Shown: positions 12,051-23,984 of the stretch, piece after piece | How the letters are laid out: every line of letters begins with the position of its first letter | Position numbering within the stretch: the stretch's first letter is position 1 | Assembly (NCBI GenBank): GCA_015680685.1 | Contig: MNCI01027163.1 | Span: forward strand, 16,221 to 80,220 | Origin: Gnetum montanum | Taxonomy: Eukaryota > Streptophyta > Gnetopsida > Gnetales > Gnetaceae | Length of the DNA: 64,000 bases | Direction of reading: 5' to 3' | Notes under the pieces: generated by a model | Told to the model about the DNA's origin: nothing | The model's input: the letters and a program-made list of their open reading frames with translations, nothing else | The model's database searches: none | Translations under genes and position numbers: made by a program

Positions 12051-12400
12051 GAATTTTACTTTTGGAATGGAATATGTCTTTTGGAATGAAATACATTGGT
12101 TTCCAAGAAAGCAACAACTACTATGAAATTACAGAAGAAATCCAACTCAATTACCATGACTACACCAAGTATGTGGAAAATGGGTTTGTATAGTAATGTT
12201 GATATTGACAGAATAAGTTTGTAAGTTAAAAAATTTGAAAATGTAAAAGATTTGATATTTGGGAAAAAATGAAAAAATGTTTTATGGCTAATAATTTGGG
12301 TAGAGGCCATCCTTCCAGTGCAAGAAAATCATTGGACTTGAAAAATTTGATTTCTAGAATAGAAACTAGAATATCCTAGGTGCTAGAGCAATTTTAGCCT

Positions 12401-12440
12401 TGAATCCCAAGGGCCTCCAGAAAGAGGATTCAAGGTGCCA
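12401..12440 (-). other. Primer-binding region of T1 with flanking hairpin
   Basis: Directly inside the LTR end the minus strand reads TGGCACCTTGAATCC (12440-12426). It starts with TGG, as tRNA-complementary sites do. The same bases form half of a perfect 8-bp inverted repeat, TTGAATCC (12401-12408) with GGATTCAA (12427-12434). I could not name the tRNA. Confidence 0.5.
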
Positions 12441-12585
12441 TGGATGGATTGGCCAATCACCTAGGGACTTACAAATGTGGCAAAACAAATGTAAATGAAA
12501 ATGAATGGAGTTACTAAAAGAAATAATTGGGTGTCATAAAAAATGGTTTGAACCTTGTTTTATGAGTAGATGTTGCTAAACTTAT
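12441..12585 (-). repeat. Truncated 5' LTR of T1 (3' end of LTR only)
   Basis: The LTR ends in CCATCCA on the minus strand. The region just inside (plus strand cctagggacttaca) matches the same position of the T2 LTR (actagggactttga at 24466). Only about 145 bp remain of a unit that is about 1.34 kb in T2. Beyond about 12585 the sequence is Ty1/copia. Confidence 0.65.
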
Positions 12586-13165
12586 TTTGGGGAGAAGCCA
12601 TCAATATTACCTACTATGGATCAAATCAAATTATTATTATGCCCAAGACTACCAAAATATCATTTGATCTCTATTATCATAATAAATAAAAGATGTTTTA
12701 TCTCAAATTCTTTGGTTATAAATGCTTTATTTTAAAAAATAAGAAAAATATTGAAAAATTTGATAATAATATTGATGAAGGAATTTTCCTTGGATATTTA
12801 TCTACTAGCAAGGATTATAGAGTTTATAATAAATGATCACTAATGATTAAGGAAGTGATCAATGTAGTTTTCGATGAGATAGATCCTAGTCTAATCTAGT
12901 AAGTTCAAGATGATGATGATGAAGAAATGTCATCACAACATCCTTACAAACTTAAGGAGAGTCAAAAAGAGGAGTATCAATAAGTTTCCTTCACTTCTAA
13001 AACTATATTAGATATTAAGAAATATGAGAGTGATGAGGAAGCTAAGAAAACTGATATTGATTTTAAGAGCTTTGAGAAGAAGAAGAAGTTTGGACTTAGT
13101 GGTGCTACTAGTTATAAGTTAGAAGAAAGCATAGAAGACATAGTTTTAGAGGAGGAAGAATGATT
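12586..13165 (+). pseudogene. Ty1/copia pol fragment (end of integrase)
   Basis: The plus-strand reading gives FWGEAINITYY (FWAEA-type motif at the end of the integrase core), then a PKTTKISFDLYYHNK-like stretch. FFGYKCFILKNKKNIEKFD, DEGIFLGYLSTSKDYRVYNK and VINVVFDEIDPS follow. These are typical of the copia integrase C-terminal region before reverse transcriptase. A charged linker follows (KKYESDEEAKKTDIDFKS, ending in EEEE before a stop at about 13163). No RT follows. The frame is nearly intact apart from a few stops. It abuts the broken T1 LTR. Confidence 0.8.
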
Positions 13166-13721
13166 ATTTATTATTTTAATTTTTTTATTACTAGCTCTTG
13201 TTTTTCTTTTTCAGTTCTATTCCTTGGTGCCTCGATCGTATTTTAGTCAATTATTATTCTATTAGTTTTTGATTGATCCCTTGGTGTCTTGGCAGATAAA
13301 AATTAATTTACATCATGAAAATGCTATGTACTTTATTTTATGGTTATATTAATATATAATTCTTAATTTTATATTTAAGTATCAATTCTTAATATAATTA
13401 TTAGTTTTCATAAGCTTATGTATGTTTAAACTCATCATGTTTTTGAGATATCATACATGGCTTAATTCTTTATTTTTATACTCTTTACTTATGACTAGTT
13501 TATTCTTAAGAAGCTTTGGTTCCTATCTTTGCTATATGAAATATTTCAATATAATGCTTTTCATGCTTACAAGTGTGTAAGCCACCAATTTTGGTCATGA
13601 CATAAATAAGATTTCTCTATAGAACATTTTTGTTCAAGCTCTATACTACCTTTATTTTCAAGCCTATTTCTTAATAATAATAATATTCACTATTTGGGTT
13701 TTAGGTGGCTTTAATGTATTA
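13166..13721. other. Unassigned AT-rich spacer
   Basis: I see no gene, repeat family or signal here beyond AT-rich sequence. Confidence 0.4.
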
Positions 13722-14568
13722 TGAGTAGTTGGATATTCCAACACTCAATCATACAAGTCATAAGTGTTCATGCACAATTAGATCATAATCCATAGATGGG
13801 CAATATAAGTATACTAGTAAGTTGATATTAAGTTTAGGATTGTTGTCTTCCCACATAGAGTTAGCTAGGTGCAAATCATATAATGTTGAGTGGTTCTTAA
13901 TAACACCAAATGTAAACATGGTGAAAATGATTATAATTTCTATCTCTAAGTACAATGGAATTGTAAATCTATTCTACCTTATAGGAATAATCATCTATTC
14001 TTAGTTTTTCATACATGTCTTGGGTTAATGTAACTATTACTAGGATTACCAAATAACTTTAATATTAAGCAAATCAAGCAAAGTCACAACTGGGTTATCA
14101 AATAGTTATACTTTACACTTGAAACCAATCATACTCATTTTACCTTACTAATAGATATTAAAATAGTAAATAAACTATTAAAATTAAATGATTGAATAAA
14201 AGTAAACATTATGGAAAAGTAAAACTATGGCAAGTGATATTCTTCAATGATGAAGAACAATCTTGATATTTATTATCTTATATAAACTATGTCTAGGAAC
14301 AATCCACTCAAATAAAGATTCCATACAACTATAATTCACCACATGGTAGGCATTTATTCTAACTCTAACTTTACTATAATAATTTCACTAAGTGTTGATG
14401 AAAAGTTAGTTTTTGACATGATGGTGGGTTAGTATTTATAGTAATCACCATGGGCCACAACATCCTATCTATGATGAGTTATGCAAAGCTACGATAGCAT
14501 AACTATGATATCGTAGACTTGCATAATAACGTTTTATCATACGCCCATGACTAACTGAAAACTCATCC
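13722..14568 (-). repeat. Athila-type LTR, GATATC family (old copy)
   Basis: Read on the minus strand, it starts near GGATGAG (14568; the family start is TGATGAG). It has a GATATC-containing block (14460-14520) and a TATA signal CTATAAATA near 14435-14443. Blocks homologous to 41617-42435 follow, including aagttagagttagaata and tttggtaatcctagtaatag. It ends at CCAACTACTCA (13722). Length of about 847 bp agrees with the other copies (819-977 bp). No primer site follows, so it is a solo LTR or a 3' LTR. Confidence 0.65.
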
Positions 14569-14718
14569 TTAAGTTAAATAAAAGAAGGATAGAGTTCTTT
14601 GTAATTCTATGTGATTACATATACTTTCACATTATGACACATATATACATAACTAACTCTACTAGAAATTCCACATTGTGGATCAAGTGGTGTTACAAAA
14701 TTAGCATGAAATGGATGA

Positions 14719-17498
14719 TTAATAAATATGATAAAAAGCAAAACAAAAAGAAAAGCTATATGTAGTCTTCTTCATGGTCCCACCAGTGGTGGCTTCTCCA
14801 TCGACTTCTTTTCCTTCTTGTTAGATTTCAGGAATTGATACTTACTAAATAGTGATCTAAGTCTTTTTTCTTCTAACCTAGGGTCATGTACTATCCATGA
14901 AAATTCAATGATGTTGGTTGGAATCAATACTTTTCAAGGATAGAATAGTTTTAAAAATATTTTGTTTACCTTTATGTACTATGCCACAAACCACATTCTT
15001 TCTTCTTCAAAGGCTCTAATCACTTTCTTTAATTTTTGATAATCTATCATCCTCTTAGATAGGTTCACTGCTACATCCTTCTTGTCCTAGTAGCTATTTT
15101 TGACTACTTGGAGTTTTGAGTTTTCTAGATAAAGTCTTTGTTGGGTATCTTTCTATTGAGTAGACTATAGTAATTTGCTACTTTGGTTCTATTCTAGGTC
15201 TACTTACTATCAACATGGCTAAGTTAGCATATTGGAGATTTGCTAACTTCATGTATTCTATTAAATCTTCAATTTACAAGTCTTTGTTCTTTACTTTGGC
15301 TTAATTGACATGGGCAAGGCTATCCAAGATGGATTACCAATAAGGTATCTATGCTATAATGAAATTGATTTTGGCTTTGGACACCTAGATCTCCTTTTTA
15401 TTAATTTACATGTACATGCTCACTTGGTCTTTGAAATGTTGTTTCATCCATTCATGTTTCTTGGTCTCATTTTTCCATACATTGATCTCAATTATTGATT
15501 TTTTTGTATACAGTGGACTTCTTCCATTAATAAGATTCTTTTAGCTTGGGCTAATTATCTGATGTCAAGGTTGACTGAAGAAAATTATTCTCTTAATTGA
15601 TTGATTCTTTCTTCTGTCACATCCTTTTTCTTTTTATGCTTGTCATCCTCATGTTTTCTAAAATAATTCTATTATTTTCCTCTTCTAATTTAGTTAGAGC
15701 TTTGGCATGGGCATATATTTGGATATCTGCCATTGAAGCATTTCATATTATCTTCTTCTTTTCCATTTCTATTTAAGTATATTTTTTTATTTGTTGACCA
15801 ATCTATTCATTTTTGAACTATTCTAACAAGTCAAGTGTAATGTGTCATGTAGGGTCTTGTCTTTCTACTCTGAATGTAGTTAATTCTTCATATAATATTT
15901 GTACTTTAGTTTTAGCATGTTGGATTCTAATTTCTATCATGACCAATTTTTATTTTGTTGATATTAATTCAAAATGGACTATAGTAATTTCACTAGGGAT
16001 ATTAAAAAGATTTGGCATATCTTGTCCTATTTGTAGTTTTCTTTCCAGTACATCTATGTGATGTATGGGGGTCATTGACATTCTAGCTATAGTTTCCACA
16101 TCTTTGGCTCCAGTAATATTAGCCAATAGCATAATAGAAATATTGAAAGATTCTTTAACATGGTCTATTATAACCTCTATTGCTCCTACGACATATTGAT
16201 GTTGCACCACCATCACTGTGGCTTCTTCTTCTATTTGAAACATTACTTGGAAAGATGTAGCATTTCTCAAAATTTTTTGTGTTGAATCATCATCTTCTAC
16301 TACTTTTAAAGAGACTTAAATACTTGTGGGTCTTGTTGATATGGTAGGTTTATTGGATTTTTTGTTACATTATACATTCTTGAGACTTCTTAAATTTCCC
16401 AAATTATGGTATCTACCATTTGTTGCAGGTGGCTCTTTTAGGGTTTATAGTCTAATTGTGACAATGGAGCACTTTTTTCTAGTCTATCAGTAGCTAGAGT
16501 TGATCCACTAGGTATTGCATGTTCTATTTCCATGATTGGAATGTTCCTTGCAAGTGTGGATATTGCTACTCCTTCAATACCTATTGGCTTCTTAACTTAA
16601 TTCTTCTTTAGTGGCATTGGTTTAAAATTTTTAGAATATGAGGCATTTTGGGCTTTTCGATGAATACCATTTGCATAGCCCAAAATTCATGCTTGTCGAC
16701 ATAATCTTTTGATAAGGCAAGGGAATGGAAAATTAGGTTTCCTCATGTTTTTCTTCTCAAATCTCCTTTGTATTTATAAAAATAGAAAATTGGGATGTTG
16801 GACTTGAAATTCCCCATTAGGATAACACATTCTCTAGAAGCATAGGTAGAAATTTGACTAAGCCTTTTTCAAGAAAATATATGATATGTCCCAATCTTGA
16901 ATTAAGTATACTACTTCTCAATGGTTCCATAAGCCCTCTAGAGACATACATTCCTTGCATTGGTATTGGAATTTGTAGATCTTTGAGTTATATTGGCTTT
17001 AACATTTAGTATGTTTAGTGCCTTTGCTATTGCTTCTAATAAACACAACACTGTGACTCCATAAACTTTCATTGTAGGACTATCTTGTTTATGCTTCTAA
17101 AACTAATAGACTTCTTACAAGTATCATTTACCATTGCTTAAAATGGTGGACCATAAAGGGAAGGTTTATAGCCATTCATGGAATTTAATAGGTGCAAAAT
17201 TCATAAATGGTAAAAAATTTAACTTCATTATGATAGTGGACATAATGAACTTTTCTTGAATTACTTACAAATACTCATTTGAGAATGTGAGGGGCCATCC
17301 ATACTCTATATTAGGTGGTGCATTAGCTTCTATCTACATAGATTGTCCTATCATAAGTGTGGGCTGATGAATGCTATATGAATGAGCCTCTCACTCTACA
17401 AGTAGAGTTTGTTCTCCAACTTGTCCTCTATCTCTTCCTCTAGGTCTGTTCCCCCTTAGTTGTGATGTTCCTTCTACTTCAAGTCTCTTGGAAGGCAT
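14719..17498 (-). pseudogene. Unidentified decayed long reading frame (about 926 codons), coiled-coil rich
   Basis: A reading starts at ATG 17498 (MPSKRLEVEGTSQLRGNRP, followed by an Arg/Gly-rich stretch) and can be followed with shifts and stops to a TAA at 14719. Recognisable protein-like segments are GWPLTFSNEYL, FIMSTIIMKLNFLPFMNF, ILNSRLGHIIYFLEKGLVKF, ALSKDYVDKHEFWAMQMVF and an open 106-codon stretch (15950-16270) with HQYVVGAIEVIIDHVKESF. A charged heptad-like region follows (MADIQIYAHAKALTKLEEEN). Most breaks are TAA/TAG/TGA, as expected from C-to-T decay. I do not recognise the family. It ends about 150 bp before the Athila-type LTR at 14568, so it may be an accessory ORF of an element, or a decayed host gene. 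Confidence 0.4.
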
Positions 17499-19825
17499 TT
17501 GCAATCATGAAGAATTTTAAGATTACCCAAATAATTAAGAAAAATCTCTAATGGTTCATAATCCTTCCTCAAGTTTTTTCATTTTGATCAAAATAATTTC
17601 TTATTATCAATTTTAGTTTTAAGTAAGATGGTAGAGTTAGAGAAATCTATAACTTTGGATAAAATATTTTATAAGAAAAATCCTTAATTGAATAATTTTT
17701 AATGATCAATAGCAAATTTATTTTGGATGAGTTATCACAATCTTTAATTTCTTATCTAAACATATTCAAATGGTTATTTGGGAGGAATCATTAGGTTTAT
17801 TATCTTATGTTAGGTTATAAAATAATCATTTCTTACAAGTCTTACCCTTACTTGTTCTTCTAGGAATTATATACATTTGATGCAATTTTCCAAAACCATG
17901 CACAATATTCTCCTCCATTACTAAGTTAGTCACTTTGTGAGCAAAAGAAAACTTGAATGGCCTATATTAGATGTGCGGTAAGGAAGATATGGCTCTATGA
18001 AGTTTCGAGGTTAAAGAAATAGCATGAAATCCCTAGGTATGAAATAAGAGAATGAAAAAAGTTCCTAACATTTCATGCATATATATAGATTTTGTATTAG
18101 GAATATATTGTAGATACGACATCGTGGATGTGATATCATAGGGGCTAATATATCATATCTATGATATCATAGTTGAATTATTTAAAATTTTACGTGAATT
18201 TTATGAAAAAATTACATAAAATTGATAGTTTAGAAGGTATAGAGACTATCTAAAGGGTTTTGAATCATAGGTAATGCTTAGAATCTAATAATTTTTCATT
18301 GAAGTCATGTAAAAGAAGGAGTTTGGGAAAGGTACGCTGATTAAGTTTTTAGGAGACTGTTGGTCAAAATCACTAAATGTATTAATGAATGTGGATATGT
18401 AGGAAAACAACAATTATTATTTAAGTAATTAGAAGATACAAGATGATGTGGAATTGATCATTGAATATGAAGCACAAGAGTTATACAAGTGGTTCTTCCT
18501 CAAAATAGGCTCTTGCCCTTAATGCCCTTGTATAACCACATCTATAGGTATTTGTAGGTACTCAAGGAGTTGAATGTAAATGATATCTATCTTCCAAAAC
18601 ACACATATTAGTATTGAGTTAATAAGAAAATAAGACTATATTATACAAAATCATCAAATTATGATTGTATATGATAGTGAGATAAAATTGTAGTAGTAGG
18701 GATTGTAGAGAATGAGATATGAGGTGTGTTACCATAGGCATAATGAATTACATATGTAATGCATGGTTAAAATCATCATTAGCCTTTTTGTTCAAGATCC
18801 AAGCCAAGTCCATACCACTTACCAATGACATCAAAATATATCATCCAAAACTAACAATCATAAGACTATCAAAATGACAAGAAATATTAACACTTGGCCA
18901 TGAAGTACAAGGAAGAAATTTATTAACAACACAATTTATTTTAAGAGAAACTTGGCCATTGTATAGAAGAGTGCTTTTAGGCATGGATAAAATGTCTAAA
19001 AGCATGGGTAACTAATGCAAGTCTAAGAAACCTTGAAATTTTTGAGAGATTACCTATCTTTAGGCATGGGTAACATGTCTTTCTAGTGGAACTCCTAGAA
19101 GTTTTTGTTATATTTATTTATTATGTTATTACTGTGTCAACCTTACTAGAGGACTACCTTCAAGCATGGGTAACATGTCTTTCTAGTGACATGGCAAGGT
19201 AACATTTATTTTATAACACACTTTCACTTTTTGTTTGAACTCAAGTAAATAATACAGCTTAATAGTAGGATAATACTCATAGTAGTAGCTTTAAAGAATC
19301 CAAAAATCCCCTTGATGTCATACCCTTTTCATTCCCTCTTGGTTCCTCAATTTTCCATCTAGGCATAATGATCATAAGCTTATTTTATTTTTACTATGAA
19401 AAAAATGTCACTATGTTCATGGTAAGAATCTCTTATTATTGGAAATGTGTGGATGAATGATGATCTTACTATATAATCAATCCTTTAATGATTTGATAAC
19501 ATAGGGTGAAATTCTTCATTGTTTCAACTAAATCTCACTTATTCCTTTACAGTTTATTGGCAAGATCAATAAAAATATGTACATGAGAAATGATACAGGT
19601 ATATAAGAATGAGAAATAAGTACTAAAGAATGAAAAATTATAAGAAATGTGAAAATTATAAAAGAGTAGAAAAGATAATAAAGAATTTAGAAAAGTATGA
19701 AAAAAATTGTAAACCAAAAAATTATATAAAAAAAAGTTAAAATGTACTTATAAATTCTTGTTCAAGATAGGGTACCTCTCGTATCATTGAACTCATGGAT
19801 GAGTGTTTAGAAAATGGACCATGGA
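17499..19825. other. Mostly unassigned spacer with short repeats
   Basis: Besides the palindrome cluster at 18085-18180, three short repeats of an aggcatgggtaacatgtct type are seen at about 18965-19195. A perfect 10-bp inverted repeat, gttatacaag (18480) with cttgtataac (18522), is also present, as is an A-rich run with gaaaaat/agaataa units (19590-19735). I recognise no gene. Confidence 0.4.
18080..18180 (-). promoter_or_regulatory. GATATC palindrome cluster next to a TATA signal
   Basis: The plus strand has tgtgatatcatag and ctatgatatcatag plus degenerate copies (acgacatcgt, atatcatatc) within 65 bp. On the minus strand a TATA signal CTATATATATGC follows at about 18080-18095. The layout copies the GATATC-TATA module of the Athila-type LTRs, but the sequence downstream is not clearly homologous. 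It lies about 585 bp upstream of the unidentified frame at 17498 and could be its promoter. Confidence 0.4.
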
Positions 19826-20399
19826 TGTAACATCCCTATTTCCAAATGATGCTACTAAATAAAAAAGATGGTATCTCTTCATAATAAGTGTTATGATTAT
19901 CATAATTAGACTCGAAATGGAAGTTGTAATTAATATCCAAAAGGGTGTTTTTTGATAAAAAAAAATGTCTTTCAAGGTGATCTTTGGGGGTTTAACTGGT
20001 GGTATTTATACTTGGGCATTAGAGGCTGCATCATGATGGAGTTGTAGAGCTGATAAAGGTGAGTAATTGGAGTTAGGTGAAGAGGGATAAGAATAGGACT
20101 AGCCATCACTTCTAGTTTCTTGTAGGCCTAACCATGGTGGCAATGCTAGATTTCCTTTAAGAAACAAATTTCAAAGGAAGAAAACCCCAAGGAATACCTA
20201 GAGCATGATCCATATACATTATTCCACATTAATAATGAATTATTTTCCTCTTTTCTTATGCATTTTCCCTCTCATTTTCTTTACACTTCATGTTAAATGT
20301 TCCATATATTTGATGTTTGCTATGTTATATTCTTATGTATAATGTCTAATATAACATATATTTGACATTTTCCATGACATATGGGAATGGGATGTTACG
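19826..20399 (+). repeat. Chromovirus-type LTR (Ty3/gypsy) with degenerate primer site
   Basis: It begins TGTAACATCCC and ends GGGATGTTACG. These inverted ends are typical of plant chromovirus (Tekay/Del-like) LTRs. Directly after it, TTTGATATTAGAG (20400-20412) resembles the TTTGGTATCAGAG initiator-Met-tRNA site. About 574 bp long. Internal sequence after the leader is lost near 20750, where T2 sequence begins. Confidence 0.65.
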
Positions 20400-20412
20400 T
20401 TTGATATTAGAG

Positions 20413-20750
20413 AAAACCATGAGCCAAGTGCCAATCAGAACCATGGGATGACTATATCTTGATGATGAATCATGGAACCAAGATCTAGGGAGAGCCATAG
20501 ACCACTACCAAATATGCCTTATGTTTGAGATGATCTATGTAAGACATAAGTTATTCTTTAAGAAAATATTCGTGGACAATAGAATCTCAAACCACACATG
20601 TACAAGAGGATCACAAATGTACATCATGTTCAAGATAAATTTCATCGACCAAGAAGATTCCTTTCTTTGGAGACTTCATGAATATTGGTGATCAAGAGAT
20701 TTAACTATGCCTTAGCAAGGTACATCAGATACAAGAGATATTCATAAGAC
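20413..20750 (+). other. Leader remnant after the chromovirus-type LTR
   Basis: Sequence that should be the untranslated leader or start of gag of the same element. No domain is readable. The exact junction with T2 is unresolved. Confidence 0.35.
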
Positions 20751-20779
20751 AAGGATGGTGAGCCCACTTTCTTTCATAC

Positions 20780-23295
20780 CTCTGTCTACTTGTTCCCCTT
20801 GTTGCTAGGATTTTTATTATGCTTCTTCATTTTCTTAGTTGAGTTCCATTGGCTATCAACTACTAGTTGTGAGGAGGAGGTAGTAGCATTAGCTATCACA
20901 GGATGTTGTTGTGCATTTGATTGGGCTGCAGTTGGTTAGGTTGTGCTAGGTTAAGGTATCTTGATGATAAAAGGATCCCTTAAAGGTATTTGTGATGGTA
21001 ATCGTATAAAAAAAGGGGATCTTGAGCTAGTGTAAGCTAAAGAAGCCCTTTCATCATAAGGGGGTACTTAGATCATGAATGACTCTTTTGAGGATCTCCA
21101 ATTATTATCAATGTTGAAAGCTAAAATGATGTAATGGATATCATAAGAATTCAATGGATCATTGTAGAGTTGCATTGATTGATTTTATGATTGAATATGG
21201 TTGGATGAATCTAAGACTAGCTCCCCCTATCTATCATCCTCTACAAGTCATCCTTTAGTGTGAGGCAAAAGTCTATGTCATGATTGGGAAGTTGGTGATA
21301 ATGGTGAAAGTAGTCTAGTTTGAAGTGCCTAGGCAATTGTGGATCATCTTTCATTGCTCTAGTGGGGTCTTTGGCTATTTCAAAGAGCCTATCATGCTTC
21401 TTTTGGAAAGCTTTAGACATTTTTTTATATTGAATACACCTACTTTTCAAAAGTTGGTCTAATAGATTTGATGGTTTTAATGGCAGCTTCGTGTATTTGG
21501 ACATGTCCTTTCTTTTGAAATTTAGTTTGATTGTTGTTAACGCAATGGCTCTAAAGGTTGATGGTTCGTTATTGTGGTCATTGGTGAGGGCCTTGTCTAG
21601 ATTGGTCCTTGGTCCTTGGTTAGTGATCTTTGCCTCTTTGGTCATAATTACTATAGTTGTATTGTTTTGTTTATTCTTCTCTTTGTCTCTTCATGTATGT
21701 TGATTTTTATATGCTATATAGGTCAGATCATGACTACCCTTCACAACATCCTCTATATTCTTGGTTTTAGAAAATTCTTAGCTAAGGGATCATGGGTCAA
21801 TATGGTAAAGTTTGAACTTGATAAAGTTGTTTATCACCTCCTTGTATATGGCTAAAAGGTGGGCTTTGGCTATAGGCTTTGGTATTTCATTCAATAGTTC
21901 ATTCCATTGGTGAATGAAATTTTGTACAGGATCTAGGGATCCCTACTTGATATTTATGAGTTTATTAAGCATTGTGTTAGGCTTCAAGTTATACTTAAAG
22001 TAGCTAAAAAACTCAACTATCAAGTTCTCAAGAGAGGATATGGATCCTGTGGGTAAGGCACAATACCAATCAAGCACTTTCCTAGTGAAGGACATGGGGA
22101 AAATCCTCATGGGAGTATGAGGACATGGTTGTAAGAGTAAGCATTTAGATATGAAGGTTATAAGGTGAGCATTAGGGTCACCTTCTCCATTGTATTTGCT
22201 AAACTAGGAAATAGGGACATTAGGAGGAAGTATCAAGGGTGCGATCATAGGATTAATGGAATCATCCTGGTAGAAATCCATAATCTTAATACTTTAGAAG
22301 AAGAGGCTTTGAGCCTCCTTAGCTCCTTTGTCAGGTCCTAGATCATATGGAAGGCTTGATTTAGACCTTGTGGTGGCCTTGTTGGTTGTGGGGCTTGCAC
22401 ATATGGTTATAGCATTTGTTGTAAAGTATGTGGCTTCACTATGGGTTGTATTTTGAAAGAAAGAGGTTGTGTCATGATCATAGCTTGTGGTCCAAATAAG
22501 GAAAATGATGTTTGTGTTGGCACTTGAGGCGCAAATAGGATAAATGAGGTGTGTCATCCATGAGTTTCTTGGGGTCCCAGGGTGAGTCCCACATAGGTAG
22601 TTAATGGGTTTTTGGTGGTGAAAACCACCACTGATAGTCATATGGATCAAGACTATGTGAAAAATATCATAGATGGATTATAGGTCATAGTCTATGGCAT
22701 TGATTGAGTTTGATGCATGGCTATGATCAATGTGGGATTAGCTATGGTAGGGTAGGAGGGAGTGGAAGATGGTGGCACCATGCCCATGAAGAAAACAAAA
22801 GCATGAGGGAAAGGCTCAGTGGCCTTGGGAATTACTTGTTGGAATAGTCCTCCTAGGATGTTTTTGAGCTTAGATTCTATCCTAAATTCATCCTCCTCTT
22901 CTTGTTATTTCTCTAAGCTATGTTTGTCATCTTCCTCCTCCATCTTAATCAATTGGGCTAGGATACCAACATAGATATTGGTAAGAGGTATTTGGCAATA
23001 AGGGAAAGGGATGTACTCCTTACGAGTATGGTGGATGTGTTCAAACTACCTTTTGGCTTGTGCTTTCAAACATGAAATATGCATGCCAACTTGTATTTTA
23101 GCACAAATGAAGTTATATCAATCTTCAGTTATGGCTACAAACTTAAGAATTTTTCTTTGACCCTCAAAGATTACTTGCATTCAATGATAGCAAGGTGTTT
23201 GGGGTCATAGACCCACATGGATTGTTTGTAAGAAAATTCACCAGTGAAGATGAGTGTAAACTTGGTAGATTGCTAGAAAGACATTGTTGTAGTGG
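20780..23295 (-). pseudogene. Gag of T2 (Retrotrans_gag type)
   Basis: From 23295 down: an N-terminal part with EEEDEFRIESKL (similar to EEDEFEACPKHE in T3), then FYQDDSINPMIAPL and YNGEGDPNAHL. The Gag core reads FPMSFTRKVLDWYCALP, SISSLENLIVEFFSYFKYNL, NFIHQWNELLNEIP and AHLLAIYKEVINNF. A well preserved 134-codon segment at 21241-21645 contains KYTKLPLKPSNLLDQLLKS and LPRHFKLDYFHHYHQLPNHD. A linker with PFIIKIP-type repeats follows near 20970, and the frame ends in a lysine-rich KKMKKHNKN at about 20830. T3 has the same modules in the same order. No zinc knuckle. Several stops interrupt it. Confidence 0.8.
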
Positions 23296-23454
23296 TAAAA
23301 ATTGGCTTAAAATAGGCTATAAAAGGAAAAAGTAGAGGTAAATCCTAACAAGAAAAATTCAAAACTGGTCAAAGGAAGAAAAAATGGTTGAAAATGGAGA
23401 ACTTTCTATAATTGGTAAGTAGGGGTTAATGGGGGTTTACCCATTTACCAAAAA

Positions 23455-23790
23455 TAGAAAGCTGGGAGCATTGTTGTTAAGCCTCATTGATGCTAGCCTT
23501 CCAACTACCTCTACACTGGGTATGATTTTTTTTTTTTGGGGGGGGGGGAGGGAGCGGGCAGTGGAAAGAATGGGAGGTAAGATGATGGAAATCTCAGATC
23601 TAGTCCAACATTGATTGAGAAGGAAAGACCTAAAAAAGAATGGAAAGTTGGTAACAAGCTTCACCAATGCTGGCCCCCTAATTTCTTTTACATTGGCTAT
23701 GATAGAGGGTAAAGAAGGGGGATGAGATAATGGGAATCTCACATCTTCTAATTCAATGTTTATGGGGAGAAAGGCTGAAAACTAAAGTGG
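23455..23790. repeat. Degenerate tandem duplication in T2 leader, unit about 180 bp, with T/G homopolymer
   Basis: Blocks gaaagctggg..agcattg, aagcctcattgatgctagcc and aatctcagatctagtccaac (23455-23625) recur as gaaagttgg, aagcttcaccaatgctggcc and aatctcacatcttctaattc (23640-23780). The first copy holds a run of T directly followed by a run of G at 23527-23550. Confidence 0.6.
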
Positions 23791-23984
23791 AAAGCTATTA
23801 TTTTTCCACTAAAAATGGTTGTAGTAGGTTGCCAATTTAATTAGCTTGGAAAGATGGAGGGTGGGGATTTGACTTCTAGAAGATTGATGGTTTCCAAAAG
23901 TGTTGAACCACCCACTTTGGAGACTGGAAAAATTATCAGCAAAAAGAAATAGAAAGGGAAAGGTATCAATGCTAGATTTAGCTA

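Larger units (their letters stand above)
1..12585 (-). mobile_element. T1: Tat-like Ty3/gypsy element, gag-protease type, left part outside window
   Basis: The element reads right to left: truncated 5' LTR (12441-12585), primer site, Gag, protease, a long 3' non-coding region, polypurine tract, and a 3' LTR that starts at 317 and leaves the window. It matches T3 (31348-40000) in LTR start, purine tract and protein domains. No RT, RNase H or integrase motif was seen in the 8.9 kb between protease and 3' LTR. That stretch instead holds satellite repeats and a foreign insert. Its boundaries are inferred from homology to T2 and T3. The right end is cut where copia sequence begins. Confidence 0.7.

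Noticed and set aside
12426-12475. Reading the plus strand ttggccaatcacctagggac as an Athila-type primer site
   Set aside because: It resembles TTGGCGCCGTTGCCGGGGAC, but Gag and protease lie to the left on the minus strand and the matching T2 block is inside its LTR end, so orientation contradicts it.
23437-23742. 101-codon minus-strand frame spanning the T/G homopolymer
   Set aside because: Low-complexity Pro/Ser/Leu translation of a duplicated leader, not conserved between the two repeat units.
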